64,000 nucleotides of DNA, taken from the NCBI GenBank assembly GCA_964352625.1, contig CAYGSD010000011.1, positions 1-64,000 on the forward strand. The letters are read 5' to 3'. Positions 7,806-17,228 of this stretch are shown in pieces (position 1 is the stretch's first letter; the number at the start of each line of letters is the position of its first letter). This stretch comes from JAAEPI01 sp964352625. GTDB taxonomy: Bacteria; Bacteroidota; Bacteroidia; Cytophagales; Cyclobacteriaceae. The position numbers were made by a program, and so were the translations under genes. Under the pieces are notes generated by a model, which saw only the letters and a program-made list of their open reading frames with translations, did no database searches and had not been told where the DNA came from.

Positions 7806-8732
7806 GTGAGCGCGACCCGAAATCAAATATCCATTTTTTTAGTGATTCTGGTAATATCAGGGTGCTATAGACCTCCCGAGTTTTCTGAGGTCCCGCGGAT
7901 TAGTTTTGCTAAACTGCAGCTCACCGATACTGCTTCATTGGTTTTGGAATTTAATGTTCGAGATGGAGATGGAGATATTGGTCTCCAGTCAGAGAGTGAT
8001 GATCCGGAAGATTCTTTTGTGCCCTATCACCCGATTAGTTGGATATATGATAGTCAGGGTAAGTTGGTGACTTTAAATTCAACTAACCACAACGGACCTT
8101 TTTTTGAACAACCCGTAGCTCGGTTTGATGCATTCGTTGATTTACTCAAATTCGACTCTGATGACACTGTGCAATTTGTTGAAAGAGTCACCGATTTTAG
8201 AGCTTTTTTTGATGTAGGGTCGAGACTAAGCTTTTCTGATGAAGACCTAAGAGGTGAGGGAGGGTATGAATGCGAAGAATATGAAATTGTCGAGCGATTC
8301 GAAGTAGATCGAGATACTATTCCAATTGACTTTGAGGATGAGACCATAGAGTTTTACAATGATGAATTGATTTCGATAAAGGATACCGTATTTGTAAATC
8401 GCAATCCCTTCCATTTCAACATTTTCATTGATCTGTTAGTCAAGCAGGGTGACGACTATGTGCCATTCGAGTTTGATGAATGTGATCCTGGCTATACTGC
8501 CAGATTTCCGGTATTCAAAAGAAGTGCTTTTGGCAGGCCTCTGGATGGCTCCATAGAATATGCCTTTTTTTCCACTCAGTTTGATCCTGAAACGAGTTTC
8601 TTACTGACTCAAACTTTACGCCTTAGATTTCACATCTACGATCGTGCATTGAACCAAAGCAACGTAGTGACTACACCTGATTTTAGGATATTGGATTTGC
8701 GCCAAGCGCCGCTGGTAGCTGATGGCAACTAA
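7806..8732 (+). CDS. Hypothetical lipoprotein
   Basis: From the GTG at 7806, 308 residues with a signal peptide (MSATRNQISIFLVILVISGC) whose lipobox is ISGC. A TTG at 7800 is equally possible. The longest reading starts with TTG at 7764, but that codon lies in the predicted -33 element. The mature protein is acidic with repeated beta-strand segments and a DGDGDIG stretch; no catalytic motif is recognised. The lipid anchor indicates a periplasmic or surface location. It converges with the dehydrogenase gene, and the two stop codons overlap (8729-8732). Function unknown. Confidence 0.75.
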   Translation: MSATRNQISIFLVILVISGCYRPPEFSEVPRISFAKLQLTDTASLVLEFNVRDGDGDIGLQSESDDPEDSFVPYHPISWIYDSQGKLVTLNSTNHNGPFFEQPVARFDAFVDLLKFDSDDTVQFVERVTDFRAFFDVGSRLSFSDEDLRGEGGYECEEYEIVERFEVDRDTIPIDFEDETIEFYNDELISIKDTVFVNRNPFHFNIFIDLLVKQGDDYVPFEFDECDPGYTARFPVFKRSAFGRPLDGSIEYAFFSTQFDPETSFLLTQTLRLRFHIYDRALNQSNVVTTPDFRILDLRQAPLVADGN

Positions 8733-11113
8733 AACCTATTCGGCTCTGCTTCACTAAGGAGTTTGAATACTCGCTCGAAGATGTCTTCGGCATTTGGTTT
8801 TGCGAAGTAATCCCCATCTGTGCCATATGGCGGACGGTGATCTTTTCCACAGATAGTCACTGGTCTTGAGTCCAGTAGGTAGTATCCATTATCTCGCTCA
8901 AGTATCTGTTGCATGATGAATCCCGTGGCACCTCCTTGCACATCTTCATCGACTATTACGAGCCGATTTGTTTTACTAAGCGAGTCCTTAATGACTCCAT
9001 GCAGGTCAAACGGAAGTAGAGACTGCACGTCAATCACCTCCGAATCTATCCCGAACTCCTGTAGCTGTTCGGCTGCCTCCATCGCTATCCGACAAGTTGA
9101 TCCATAGGTCACTACCGTGACGTCACTTCCGTTTCTCAGGATTTCTGGTTTCCCAAGCGGAACAGTGAATTCTCCCAAATTATCAGGAATCGTTTCTTTC
9201 AATCGATATCCATTCAGGGATTCTATGACTATTGCCGGGTCACATGATTTCATCAATGTGTTGTAAAATCCGGCTGCTTGGGTCATGTTACGCGGAACCA
9301 AAACATACATTCCTCTAAGTGAGTTAAGAATCATGCCCATTGGTGATCCCGAATGCCAGACGCCTTCCAGTCTGTGCCCTCTTGTGCGAACTATGAGTGG
9401 GGCACTCTGACCTCCGAATGTTCGGTAATGCAAAGTGGCAAGATCATCAGATAAAGTTTGAATGGCATAGAGTAAATAATCCAAATATTGTACTTCAACA
9501 ATGGGCCTAAGCCCTCTCATGGCCGCACCAATTCCTTGACCGACGATTGTGGCTTCTCGTATACCAGTGTCAGTGACTCGAAATTGACCGAACTTTTCCT
9601 GCAGTCCAGCGAAACCCTGATTCACATCTCCAATTTTGCCCACATCCTCTCCGATAGCAAAGAACTCAGGAATTTCACTTAGGAGATTATCGAAACAGGC
9701 TTGAAGTACTTCACGACCATCAACTACGGGTGAGGAGTCCGAATACCGAGCCGGGACTTCCTCTACTTTCAATGCGCTGGTATCTGATTCATTGTAGAGT
9801 TTGGAACTGTACTCTACCTGATATTTTTGATTGGTATCTTCCAGCCATTGCTTTATCTCATCAAAATCCGACACATTCTCTTTACTAACCGCCCTCAGTG
9901 AGTGTCTAACGGCCTTCAGAACATCAGCTTTCAATGGGTTGGTTTCTTTCTTAAGCTTATTTACAATTGATACCACGGTTGGATGATCAATTGATTCAAG
10001 ATGGGAAATTGCCTGATTTACGTCGGCTTTGATTGAGCTGAGGTAATCTTTCCACGCCGTTGTTCGAGCGTCCTTGGCTTTTTTCTTTGCCTCTTCTTCT
10101 ATTTTCTCAAGCTGAGATTCTGAAACGATGCTTTCAGCAAGCATCCATTCTCGCATCTTTTTGAGGCAATCGTGATCAGCCTCCCATTCGAGCCGTTCTT
10201 TTGACTTGTATCGCTCATGTGAGCCGGAAGTTGAGTGTCCTTGGGGTTGTGTCAACTCCGTGACGTGGATGAGGCAAGGAACATGCTCTGTCCTAGCTAT
10301 ATGTGCAGCTTTTCTATAAACTTCTAGCAATGTTGGGAAGTCCCATCCATTGACTCTGAATATCTCGTACCCGGGTTCAGTTTTTGTGCGTTGCAGGCCC
10401 GAAAGAAATTTGGAAATGCTCTTTTTGGTAGTATGGTATCCTTGTGGCACTGAAATCCCGTATCCATCGTCCCAAACGGACATTACCATTGGAATCTGTA
10501 AAACCCCCGCAGCATTGATTGCTTCAAAAAAGTGACCTTCAGAGGTGGAGGCATTTCCAATCGTTCCAAAAGCAACTTCATTTCCATTGATTGAAAAATC
10601 CTTTTTATTGGCTAATTCTGGGTTATTTCTATAAAGCTTAGAAGCATACGCGAGCCCAACCAATCTTGGCATTTGCCCCCCTGTGCAGGATATGTCGGCA
10701 CTCGAATTTTTCTGGCTTGTCTGTGCAAACCAATTGCCGTTTTCATCAACCCATCTGGTGGCAAAATGACCATTCATCATGCGTCCGGCGGAGGCCGGTT
10801 CTGCCTCTACATCGGTGTGCGCATAGAGTTGAGCAAAAAATTCTTTGGAGCTGTGCTGACCGATGGCCATCATAAACGTCTGGTCACGGTAATACCCTGA
10901 TCGCCAATCCCCGTCTTCGAACACGTGCGCCATGGCTAGCTGTGGTAATTCTTTACCATCGCCGAAGATTCCAAACTTAGCCTTACCCATGAATACTTCC
11001 TTTCGCCCGATTAGACTTATTTCTCGGCTTTCTATTGCCAAGCTATAATCAGCGAGAATTTGCTTCTTTGTTAGAGGAAGTTCACCTGTTGTTTGGATCG
11101 TCTCTGCTGCCAT
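8729..11113 (-). CDS. Fused 2-oxoacid dehydrogenase E1 (alpha plus beta), probably branched-chain type
   Basis: 794 residues joining the E1 alpha and E1 beta subunits in one chain. The alpha part (about 15-400) carries the thiamine diphosphate-binding region with GNASTSEG (186-193) and WDDGYGIS (214-221). The beta part (about 465-790) starts with VDGREVLQACFDNLL and contains the GIREATIVGQGIGAAMRG and GSPMG-type motifs of transketolase-like beta subunits. E1 decarboxylates a 2-oxoacid and passes the acyl group to the E2 lipoyl domain. Fused E1 enzymes are common in Bacteroidota and usually act on branched-chain 2-oxoacids. The canonical GDGATSEG Asp is Asn here, possibly a family-wide change. 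No E2/E3 gene is in the window. ATG at 11113. Confidence 0.88.
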   Translation of the reverse strand: MAAETIQTTGELPLTKKQILADYSLAIESREISLIGRKEVFMGKAKFGIFGDGKELPQLAMAHVFEDGDWRSGYYRDQTFMMAIGQHSSKEFFAQLYAHTDVEAEPASAGRMMNGHFATRWVDENGNWFAQTSQKNSSADISCTGGQMPRLVGLAYASKLYRNNPELANKKDFSINGNEVAFGTIGNASTSEGHFFEAINAAGVLQIPMVMSVWDDGYGISVPQGYHTTKKSISKFLSGLQRTKTEPGYEIFRVNGWDFPTLLEVYRKAAHIARTEHVPCLIHVTELTQPQGHSTSGSHERYKSKERLEWEADHDCLKKMREWMLAESIVSESQLEKIEEEAKKKAKDARTTAWKDYLSSIKADVNQAISHLESIDHPTVVSIVNKLKKETNPLKADVLKAVRHSLRAVSKENVSDFDEIKQWLEDTNQKYQVEYSSKLYNESDTSALKVEEVPARYSDSSPVVDGREVLQACFDNLLSEIPEFFAIGEDVGKIGDVNQGFAGLQEKFGQFRVTDTGIREATIVGQGIGAAMRGLRPIVEVQYLDYLLYAIQTLSDDLATLHYRTFGGQSAPLIVRTRGHRLEGVWHSGSPMGMILNSLRGMYVLVPRNMTQAAGFYNTLMKSCDPAIVIESLNGYRLKETIPDNLGEFTVPLGKPEILRNGSDVTVVTYGSTCRIAMEAAEQLQEFGIDSEVIDVQSLLPFDLHGVIKDSLSKTNRLVIVDEDVQGGATGFIMQQILERDNGYYLLDSRPVTICGKDHRPPYGTDGDYFAKPNAEDIFERVFKLLSEAEPNRF

Positions 11114-11318
11114 TCATTAATTGTAAGGGGAAAGCCAAAATCGGCATGGCGAATTTAATAAAAATGGAGCAAAATCCGAAGTAATCTCACGGAACAAACT
11201 TTGCTTGAAATAGGATAATAGGGCATTGTGCCAAATAATATTTTGAATTGATAAATGGGGCGTAAGAATGTACTATTTCCTAACTCAAAGTCGCTTCTTC
11301 ATTTCGAATTTTGGGGAC

Positions 11319-11351
11319 GTTGAATTTCATGTTGGCAAACTGGTATCTTTG
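11319..11351 (+). promoter_or_regulatory. Predicted ald promoter
   Basis: GTTG (11319-11322), a 21-base spacer, and TATCTTTG (11344-11351), a perfect TAnnTTTG. The start codon is 24 bases downstream. The rest of the 262-base gap between the divergent dehydrogenase and ald genes shows no other clear element. Confidence 0.65.
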
Positions 11352-11375
11352 ACCCCCATTTAAAACGGTTTAACT

Positions 11376-12488
11376 ATGGTTATTGGAGTTCCTAAGGAAA
11401 TTAAAAACAATGAGAATCGTGTTTCCACCACGCCTTCTGGTGTTATGGAGCTAGCCAAGCACGGGCATGAGGTTTATGTGCAATCTACGGCAGGCGAGGG
11501 GAGTGGATTCACTGATGAAATGTATGTCGAGGCTGGCGCTAAAATTCTCCCAACAATTGAGGAGGTATACAACATTGCCGAGATGATTATTAAGGTGAAA
11601 GAACCGATTGAAGCTGAGTATAAGCTGATAAAGAAAAATCAATTGGTATTTACCTATTTCCACTTTGCTTCTTACGAGCCTTTGACAAATGCAATGATTG
11701 ATAGTGGTGCAATTTGCCTGGCGTATGAAACTGTAGAAAAGAAAGATAGGTCACTTCCATTGCTTATTCCAATGTCAGAGGTTGCGGGTAGGATGGCCGT
11801 GCAAGAGGGTGCTAAATACCTCGAAAAACCTTTGAAGGGTCGTGGCATTCTTTTAGGTGGTGTTCCTGGCGTTAGACCCGCTAAAGTATTAATTCTCGGT
11901 GGTGGTGTAGTTGGAACAAATGCAGCTAAAATGGCGGCTGGTATGGGAGCTGATGTCACCATCATGGACCTAAGCCTACCTAGGCTGAGATACCTTGATG
12001 ATGTGATGCCAGCAAATGTCAATACGTATATGAGTAGTGAGTACAACATTCGAGAACTTATTTCTACCCACGATTTGATCATTGGTGCTGTTTTGATCCC
12101 AGGGGCAAAGGCTCCACATTTGATCACAAGAGATATGCTCAAGGAAATGGCGCCAGGTACGGTGCTCGTGGATGTGGCGGTGGATCAAGGTGGCTGCATC
12201 GAAACCTGCAAACCGACGACTCATGCTGATCCAACATTCATCATTGATGATGTGGTGCACTACTGCGTGGCAAATATGCCGGGTGCAGTGCCCTACACTT
12301 CTACTTTGGCTCTTACGAATGCCACGCTACCTTATGCAATTCAGCTAGCGAATAAAGGATGGAAAAAGGCTTGTCAAGACAATGAAGAACTGAGATTGGG
12401 ACTTAATATTATTGACGGTAAAGTCGTGTATAAAGGCGTTTCAGAAGCGTTTGGACTGCCTTATACTGACGTTCAGGAATTTCTTTGA
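11376..12488 (+). CDS. ald: Alanine dehydrogenase
   Basis: 370 residues, the standard length of the AlaDH/PNT family. It starts with MVIGVPKEIKNNENRVS, the hallmark N-terminus with the pyruvate-binding Arg. A Rossmann NAD-binding stretch LILGGGVVGTNAAKMAAGMGA lies near residue 170, and DVAVDQGGCIETCKPTTH is the conserved segment near residue 265. It interconverts L-alanine and pyruvate plus ammonia with NAD+. It is a single gene with its own promoter, converging on a hydrolase gene 14 bases away. The assignment is firm. Confidence 0.97.
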   Translation: MVIGVPKEIKNNENRVSTTPSGVMELAKHGHEVYVQSTAGEGSGFTDEMYVEAGAKILPTIEEVYNIAEMIIKVKEPIEAEYKLIKKNQLVFTYFHFASYEPLTNAMIDSGAICLAYETVEKKDRSLPLLIPMSEVAGRMAVQEGAKYLEKPLKGRGILLGGVPGVRPAKVLILGGGVVGTNAAKMAAGMGADVTIMDLSLPRLRYLDDVMPANVNTYMSSEYNIRELISTHDLIIGAVLIPGAKAPHLITRDMLKEMAPGTVLVDVAVDQGGCIETCKPTTHADPTFIIDDVVHYCVANMPGAVPYTSTLALTNATLPYAIQLANKGWKKACQDNEELRLGLNIIDGKVVYKGVSEAFGLPYTDVQEFL

Positions 12489-12502
12489 GATTCAAGCATT
12501 CA

Positions 12503-13327
12503 TCAGATTTTTTTAACAAAGTCCTTGATCATTTCAAGGACTTTTTCTTTGCCCAGATCATTGTGGGGTTCGTGGTAGACATCATCCAATGGATGCCATT
12601 CAATATTCGGATGATTTTTTGTGAATTTTTCGGTTGCTTCAAAACTCACCAGCCTGTCAGAATCTCCATGATAAACTAAACCTGGAAGTTTGATTTTCTT
12701 TTTATCCTCAATGAATATCTGACCATGGTTCATGAGTTCTAAGAATAGCCTTACCGATAATCGGTCATGGACGAGTGGGTCTGATTTGTATTTTTCTACT
12801 TCTTCAGGAATTCGACTTATTGCCTCAATTTCTAATTCATTGCTCTGGGTTAGGGACGGGTATATTTTTTCCATAAAATTCGCAAGGCTCACTTTCCATT
12901 TTGGTGGCTCAAAGGCCACTTCATAGAAAGGTGACGAAAGAATAAACCCGCTGAGCTCAGAGCCGATGTTTTGGAGCACATAGCCTGTCACCAAATTTCC
13001 TCCCATGCTATGCCCGTAGAGTATCATAGGCACATCAATATAGTGTAGTCTTGAGTATTTCAAAAGTTCCTCGATATCCGACAGCATGTGCTCATAGCTC
13101 TTGGTATGTCCTTTTTTACCCTCTGACACCCCATGCCCACGGTGGTCTAAGGCCAGTACAGAGATGTTATTACTAGTGAGAAATTCAGCCATTTCCAGAT
13201 AGCGACCACCGTGTTCACCAAGCCCATGAACAATACACAAAATATGAGAAGGATTCTGCGATTTCCAATGATGAACGTTTAGTCGCAACCCATCCTTAGA
13301 AAGTATAAAATCATTTTCTGGTGCCAT
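12503..13327 (-). CDS. Alpha/beta hydrolase, monoacylglycerol lipase-like
   Basis: 274 residues of the serine-aminopeptidase S33 / monoglyceride lipase type. HGLGEHGGR (34-42) is the oxyanion-hole motif, DHRGHGVSEG follows (61-70), and GHSMGG (105-110) carries nucleophile S107. HGDSDRLV and YHEPHNDLGKE near the C-terminus supply the acidic residue and the His. No signal peptide is present, so it is probably cytoplasmic and hydrolyses monoglycerides or lysolipids. ATG at 13327. It is divergent from the patatin gene with a 55-base gap, and both may act in lipid turnover. Confidence 0.85.
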   Translation of the reverse strand: MAPENDFILSKDGLRLNVHHWKSQNPSHILCIVHGLGEHGGRYLEMAEFLTSNNISVLALDHRGHGVSEGKKGHTKSYEHMLSDIEELLKYSRLHYIDVPMILYGHSMGGNLVTGYVLQNIGSELSGFILSSPFYEVAFEPPKWKVSLANFMEKIYPSLTQSNELEIEAISRIPEEVEKYKSDPLVHDRLSVRLFLELMNHGQIFIEDKKKIKLPGLVYHGDSDRLVSFEATEKFTKNHPNIEWHPLDDVYHEPHNDLGKEKVLEMIKDFVKKI

Positions 13328-13382
13328 TCTATTTAGGGGTTTATATCTTAGGGTTGATTAATAGACAACACCCAAAGCTAGT

Positions 13383-15620
13383 ATGAAGAAAAAGCCGAAC
13401 CCAATAATACATTCCTTTCCGGTTCAGCTCATTTTCACGCATTTCAGAAGAAACATTGCGCTGCTGGCGATTTGGCTTGTTTTGCTTTCGGCCATGCTAG
13501 GCAATATTGGTCATGTCTATGGCATTCACTATTTATTCCTTGATCCAGAGTACTTAGGAACTGTAAATTTCTGGAGTTTTTTCCTTGTAGGAATCACTTT
13601 CGGCCAGCTCACTATGGCTTTTCATATCGCCAGCTATATTCTTGATAGTCATAGATTTACTTTCCTTGGAGCTCTCAAAAGGCCTTTTGCACTTTTCGCA
13701 TTGAACAATAGCCTGATTCCTTTTTTGATATTCACGGCCTACGTTGTTTTGGTTATTCGCTTTCAGCTCAATACCGAACTACAGACCAATTGGTCCGCTT
13801 TGAATAATGTGTTGGGACTCATTTCCGGAGTAATTATTATCCTGATTATTTCCTTTACCTATTTCAAATTCACCAATAAGGATCTATTCAAAGATGTTGC
13901 TCAAGATGTGGACAAGCGCTTGAGAAAATCAGGTCTGTCCAGGGAGCGAATGATGAAGCGGCTTGCTGAATCGAAGCGACAACAGTTGAAATTTACTGTG
14001 CACAATTACATTGACCTGTCGATGGGGATTAAGAAAACTGACCAGTCGGAGGCGCGGTACAGTAAGGAGGAGATTCTGAGGGTTTTTGATCAGAATCATA
14101 TAAACTCAGTGCTCATTGGCCTTTCGTTAATTATTGCATTGGTGCTTATGGGGGGATTTGTTGATAATCCTATGCTGCAGATTCCTGCAGGTGCAAGTTC
14201 AATGTTGGCTTTGACAATAGGTGTCATTCTTCTTGGGTCTGTGTCTTATTGGTTTCGAGGATGGGGACTCCCATTCGTTTTGGTCCTCTTTTTCGTGGTG
14301 AATTTTGGGGTGAAGAAGGGATTGGGCTCCACTGTACGTGTGGCCAAGGGGTTGGATTATGAGACAACTCCCGCGTACTATCATCTAGATACGCTTCGTG
14401 CCTTGAATGGGCCGGATGAGTTCAATGAAGATGTGCATGAGGTTATCCACTCATTGGAAAACTGGAAAAGACGCCAAAAAGTGAAGAAGCCCAAAATGAT
14501 GTTGATAGCTGTGAGTGGAGGAGGTCAGCGGTCAGCGCTATGGACACTTAATGCACTTCAGAGTTTGGATACCACGCTAAGAGGAGGAGTTTTGGGGAAG
14601 GCCACACTCATTTCAGGTGCCTCGGGAGGTATGATAGGGGCTGCATACTATCGAGAATTGTATCTTCGATCATTGGAGGATGATTCATTGCATCGAAATG
14701 ATCCTGCACATTTGCAATCCATAGCCAAGGACAATCTGAACCCGGTGATCTTTAGTTTGTTGGTGAATGATTCTTTCATGTCGTTCAGGGAGTTTGAGTA
14801 TGCCGGAAAAACCTACAAGAAAGATCGAGGGTATTCATTCGAAAGAAATCTCAATCAAAATATCGGAGATGTCCTCAATAAGAAACTTTCTGATTATCGA
14901 GTACCTGAAGAGGAGGGGCTGATTCCTACCATGCTGCTCTCTCCGACCATTGCCAATGATGGGAGAAAACTTTATGTGACTTCTCGGCCTTTCTCTTTTA
15001 TGAATACCAGTGGGAATGGAGACAATAGCCAAATGCGTGGGGTGGATTTTTATCGCCTTTTTGAGAAGCAGGATGCTCAGGATTTAAGTTTCATGTCGGC
15101 GCTAAGGATGTCGGCCTCTTTCCCCTACATCACACCGACCATTAGCCTGCCATCGAAACCTCAAATGGAAATCATGGATGCGGGCATTGCCGATAATTTT
15201 GGAGTTAGTGACGCACTCAGATTTCTCTATGTTTTTAGGAATTGGATTAAAGAAAATACTTCTGGGGTGGTCTTAGTGCAGATCAGAGACAATGAGCCCA
15301 ATGAAAGAATACATTCTCGACCCATACCCTCCATTGTCGATCGTTTGACTTACCCGATTGCAAGTGTCTACAATAACCTGGCGAATATTCAGGATCGGAA
15401 TAACGATGTGAGATTGGAGCAGGCAAAAGAATGGTTGGGAGGAAATTTTGAGACTTTCTCTTTGATCTATGATACTAGCGAGGATGAATCAGAACAGGAA
15501 AGAGCTTCCTTGAGTTGGCACCTTACCACCATTGAAAAAGAGTCCATTATAGGGAGCATACAATCGAAGAAAAACAAAAAGGCCCTCAACGAATTGAGAG
15601 CCCTTTTTCATAGTGAGTGA
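13383..15620 (+). CDS. Membrane-anchored patatin-like phospholipase
   Basis: 745 residues. The N-terminal 310 residues contain about seven hydrophobic segments (for example 26-42, 64-84, 105-126, 143-161, 241-258, 270-290, 297-310). A patatin domain follows: glycine-rich oxyanion loop VSGGGQRS (377-384), nucleophile elbow GASGG (412-416, S414), and the DAG motif near residue 599 for the catalytic dyad. Patatins are acyl hydrolases acting on phospholipids; here the domain is tethered to the membrane. A rho-independent terminator is embedded in the last codons. Substrate unknown. Confidence 0.85.
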   Translation: MKKKPNPIIHSFPVQLIFTHFRRNIALLAIWLVLLSAMLGNIGHVYGIHYLFLDPEYLGTVNFWSFFLVGITFGQLTMAFHIASYILDSHRFTFLGALKRPFALFALNNSLIPFLIFTAYVVLVIRFQLNTELQTNWSALNNVLGLISGVIIILIISFTYFKFTNKDLFKDVAQDVDKRLRKSGLSRERMMKRLAESKRQQLKFTVHNYIDLSMGIKKTDQSEARYSKEEILRVFDQNHINSVLIGLSLIIALVLMGGFVDNPMLQIPAGASSMLALTIGVILLGSVSYWFRGWGLPFVLVLFFVVNFGVKKGLGSTVRVAKGLDYETTPAYYHLDTLRALNGPDEFNEDVHEVIHSLENWKRRQKVKKPKMMLIAVSGGGQRSALWTLNALQSLDTTLRGGVLGKATLISGASGGMIGAAYYRELYLRSLEDDSLHRNDPAHLQSIAKDNLNPVIFSLLVNDSFMSFREFEYAGKTYKKDRGYSFERNLNQNIGDVLNKKLSDYRVPEEEGLIPTMLLSPTIANDGRKLYVTSRPFSFMNTSGNGDNSQMRGVDFYRLFEKQDAQDLSFMSALRMSASFPYITPTISLPSKPQMEIMDAGIADNFGVSDALRFLYVFRNWIKENTSGVVLVQIRDNEPNERIHSRPIPSIVDRLTYPIASVYNNLANIQDRNNDVRLEQAKEWLGGNFETFSLIYDTSEDESEQERASLSWHLTTIEKESIIGSIQSKKNKKALNELRALFHSE
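15581..15606 (+). terminator. Intrinsic terminator inside the 3' end of the patatin gene
   Basis: GGCCCTCAA (15581-15589), a four-base loop and TTGAGAGCC (15594-15602, one mismatch), then CTTTTTC. It is preceded by AAAAACAAAAA, so it could work in both directions. The whole hairpin is translated, and the stop codon follows at 15618-15620. Confidence 0.75.
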
Positions 15621-15743
15621 TGTACTCTTGGGTATTTACCAATACCGTGCCAAACTGGGAATTATTTCTTTTTCCTTGCCGTTCTTATTTGTCAAATGAT
15701 AATGCCTTACATTTAAAATAGTTAATTGCCAGCTTAGCATTGT

Positions 15744-16520
15744 ATGGATAGTAGAATAGTAGAAGACTACACAGACATATTCAAATCAAGTGAAGAAAGA
15801 CTAGATGAAAATCTGAAAATTCACATAGAAAAGCTCAGAGAGCTCGATGAATTTATTCCTTTCAGTACCACGTTCTTTTGCGTCACCAATACCCTGAGCC
15901 AATCCTTCGAGTATGTAAGTAAGAATTTTAGCTCGGCTCTTTCATTGGATATCAATGAAATGTGTGAAAAGGGAATGTCTTTCTGGTGGACCAGAATGCA
16001 CCCGGAGGAAATGGAAACTTGGCTAACCTCGCTTCAGTATCTTATGAACTTCACTCTTGCCGAGATACCAAGAGAAGATCGTAAAAGAATGACCTACACA
16101 TGGAACTACCGCGTCCGTGACGGCAGAGGCACATATAAAAATATCATTCAGCATACGACCCCAATGCATCTTGACGAAGAGGGCAAGCCAGTAATTGGAT
16201 TGGCTCACTATTCGGTGATTTCTGCCATTGAACATATCCCGATACAGGCTACAGCCAAAATTCTTAATGCCCAAGACGAATATGAGACGGTGTACTATCA
16301 ATCGTACAACTCTCAAAAATTACTTGCTCCCCATATATCTCATCGCGAGATTGATATTTTAAGATTACTTTCTTTTGGGTACAATAGCGATGAGATTGCT
16401 ACCAAACTTCACATTAGTCATAATACAGTTAAAACCCACCGAAAGAATATTTTGGAAAAGAGCGATTGTAAGAACACAACCGAGCTAGTGGCGCTTTGTA
16501 TCCGTCAAGGAATCATTTAA
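15744..16520 (+). CDS. LuxR-type transcriptional regulator with PAS-like N-terminus
   Basis: 258 residues. The C-terminal 65 residues form a clear LuxR/FixJ helix-turn-helix (HREIDILRLLSFGYNSDEIA, then HISHNTVKTHRKNIL). The N-terminal part (about 40-185) resembles a PAS sensing fold, with alternating strands and a conserved-looking WNYRVRDGRGTYKNI segment typical of PAS_3 domains. It therefore probably senses a ligand or redox state and regulates transcription directly. It stands alone between a terminator and an unrecognised gene. Targets unknown. Confidence 0.8.
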   Translation: MDSRIVEDYTDIFKSSEERLDENLKIHIEKLRELDEFIPFSTTFFCVTNTLSQSFEYVSKNFSSALSLDINEMCEKGMSFWWTRMHPEEMETWLTSLQYLMNFTLAEIPREDRKRMTYTWNYRVRDGRGTYKNIIQHTTPMHLDEEGKPVIGLAHYSVISAIEHIPIQATAKILNAQDEYETVYYQSYNSQKLLAPHISHREIDILRLLSFGYNSDEIATKLHISHNTVKTHRKNILEKSDCKNTTELVALCIRQGII

Positions 16521-16586
16521 GAATACCGCTTTAGGGGTATTGATTTAAAAACCACAAGGTTGTTACTTGCCTGAAACCTAAGGTCA

Positions 16587-17228
16587 ATGAATGACGGCTT
16601 AAGAGAGTACCATTTAGTTCGATTCGATAGCAGTGAGATTCTTTTCACATCAGAGGGTTACTTGGATCAAGTGCCCTTTGATCAGATGAAGCTGTTTCAC
16701 TTTTCCAATGAGGAAACCGGTTTCCATATTCTGCATATCTCGGATGATTTTGTCCTCTTGTTTGGTAAGGATGTGCTCTTTCAGGAGTGGCTACTTGCCA
16801 ATGGGGTGAAGCTGGAGAGCCACAGAATCAAGTACTACAAAGTGAGGGAGAAAATGAAAAACATGGAAGCCTTGCTTTGTACCACGGAAGATGACTTGAT
16901 AGTCGAAATGACAAGTAGCTACCTGAAGGATTGGTGTAGTGGGACAATAAAAACCAAGGAAGACGAGCCGAAGTTGATTTACTCCTTTGATATAGGTGAA
17001 GGTGGTTTTCTACCGATGCTGAATCGCCTGCACATGGTCAAACCAGAAGTGATTTGGTCAGAAAAGGAAGAAGAGCCTGGCGTGTTGCCAGAAAAGATTA
17101 GTGCATACAGAGATAAGATGCCTCAGAAGGAAAAGGCCGATTCCGTCAAAAGTATTTTGTACGTAATTTTAGTATTCCTAGTGATCGCTTATATGGTTTA
17201 CTCATGTTTTACTGCAGAATTAGATTGA
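16587..17228 (+). CDS. Hypothetical protein with C-terminal membrane anchor
   Basis: 213 residues with no N-terminal signal. A single hydrophobic helix near the C-terminus (about 190-207, ILYVILVFLVIAYMVYSCF) makes it look tail-anchored, with the soluble part facing the cytoplasm. I recognise no domain. Its stop codon overlaps the ATG of the next gene by one base (TGATG), so the two are translationally coupled. Confidence 0.7.
   Translation: MNDGLREYHLVRFDSSEILFTSEGYLDQVPFDQMKLFHFSNEETGFHILHISDDFVLLFGKDVLFQEWLLANGVKLESHRIKYYKVREKMKNMEALLCTTEDDLIVEMTSSYLKDWCSGTIKTKEDEPKLIYSFDIGEGGFLPMLNRLHMVKPEVIWSEKEEEPGVLPEKISAYRDKMPQKEKADSVKSILYVILVFLVIAYMVYSCFTAELD

Noticed and set aside
11672..12142. Minus-strand ORF of 156 codons inside ald
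   Set aside because: Antisense to a highly conserved gene; no family resemblance.
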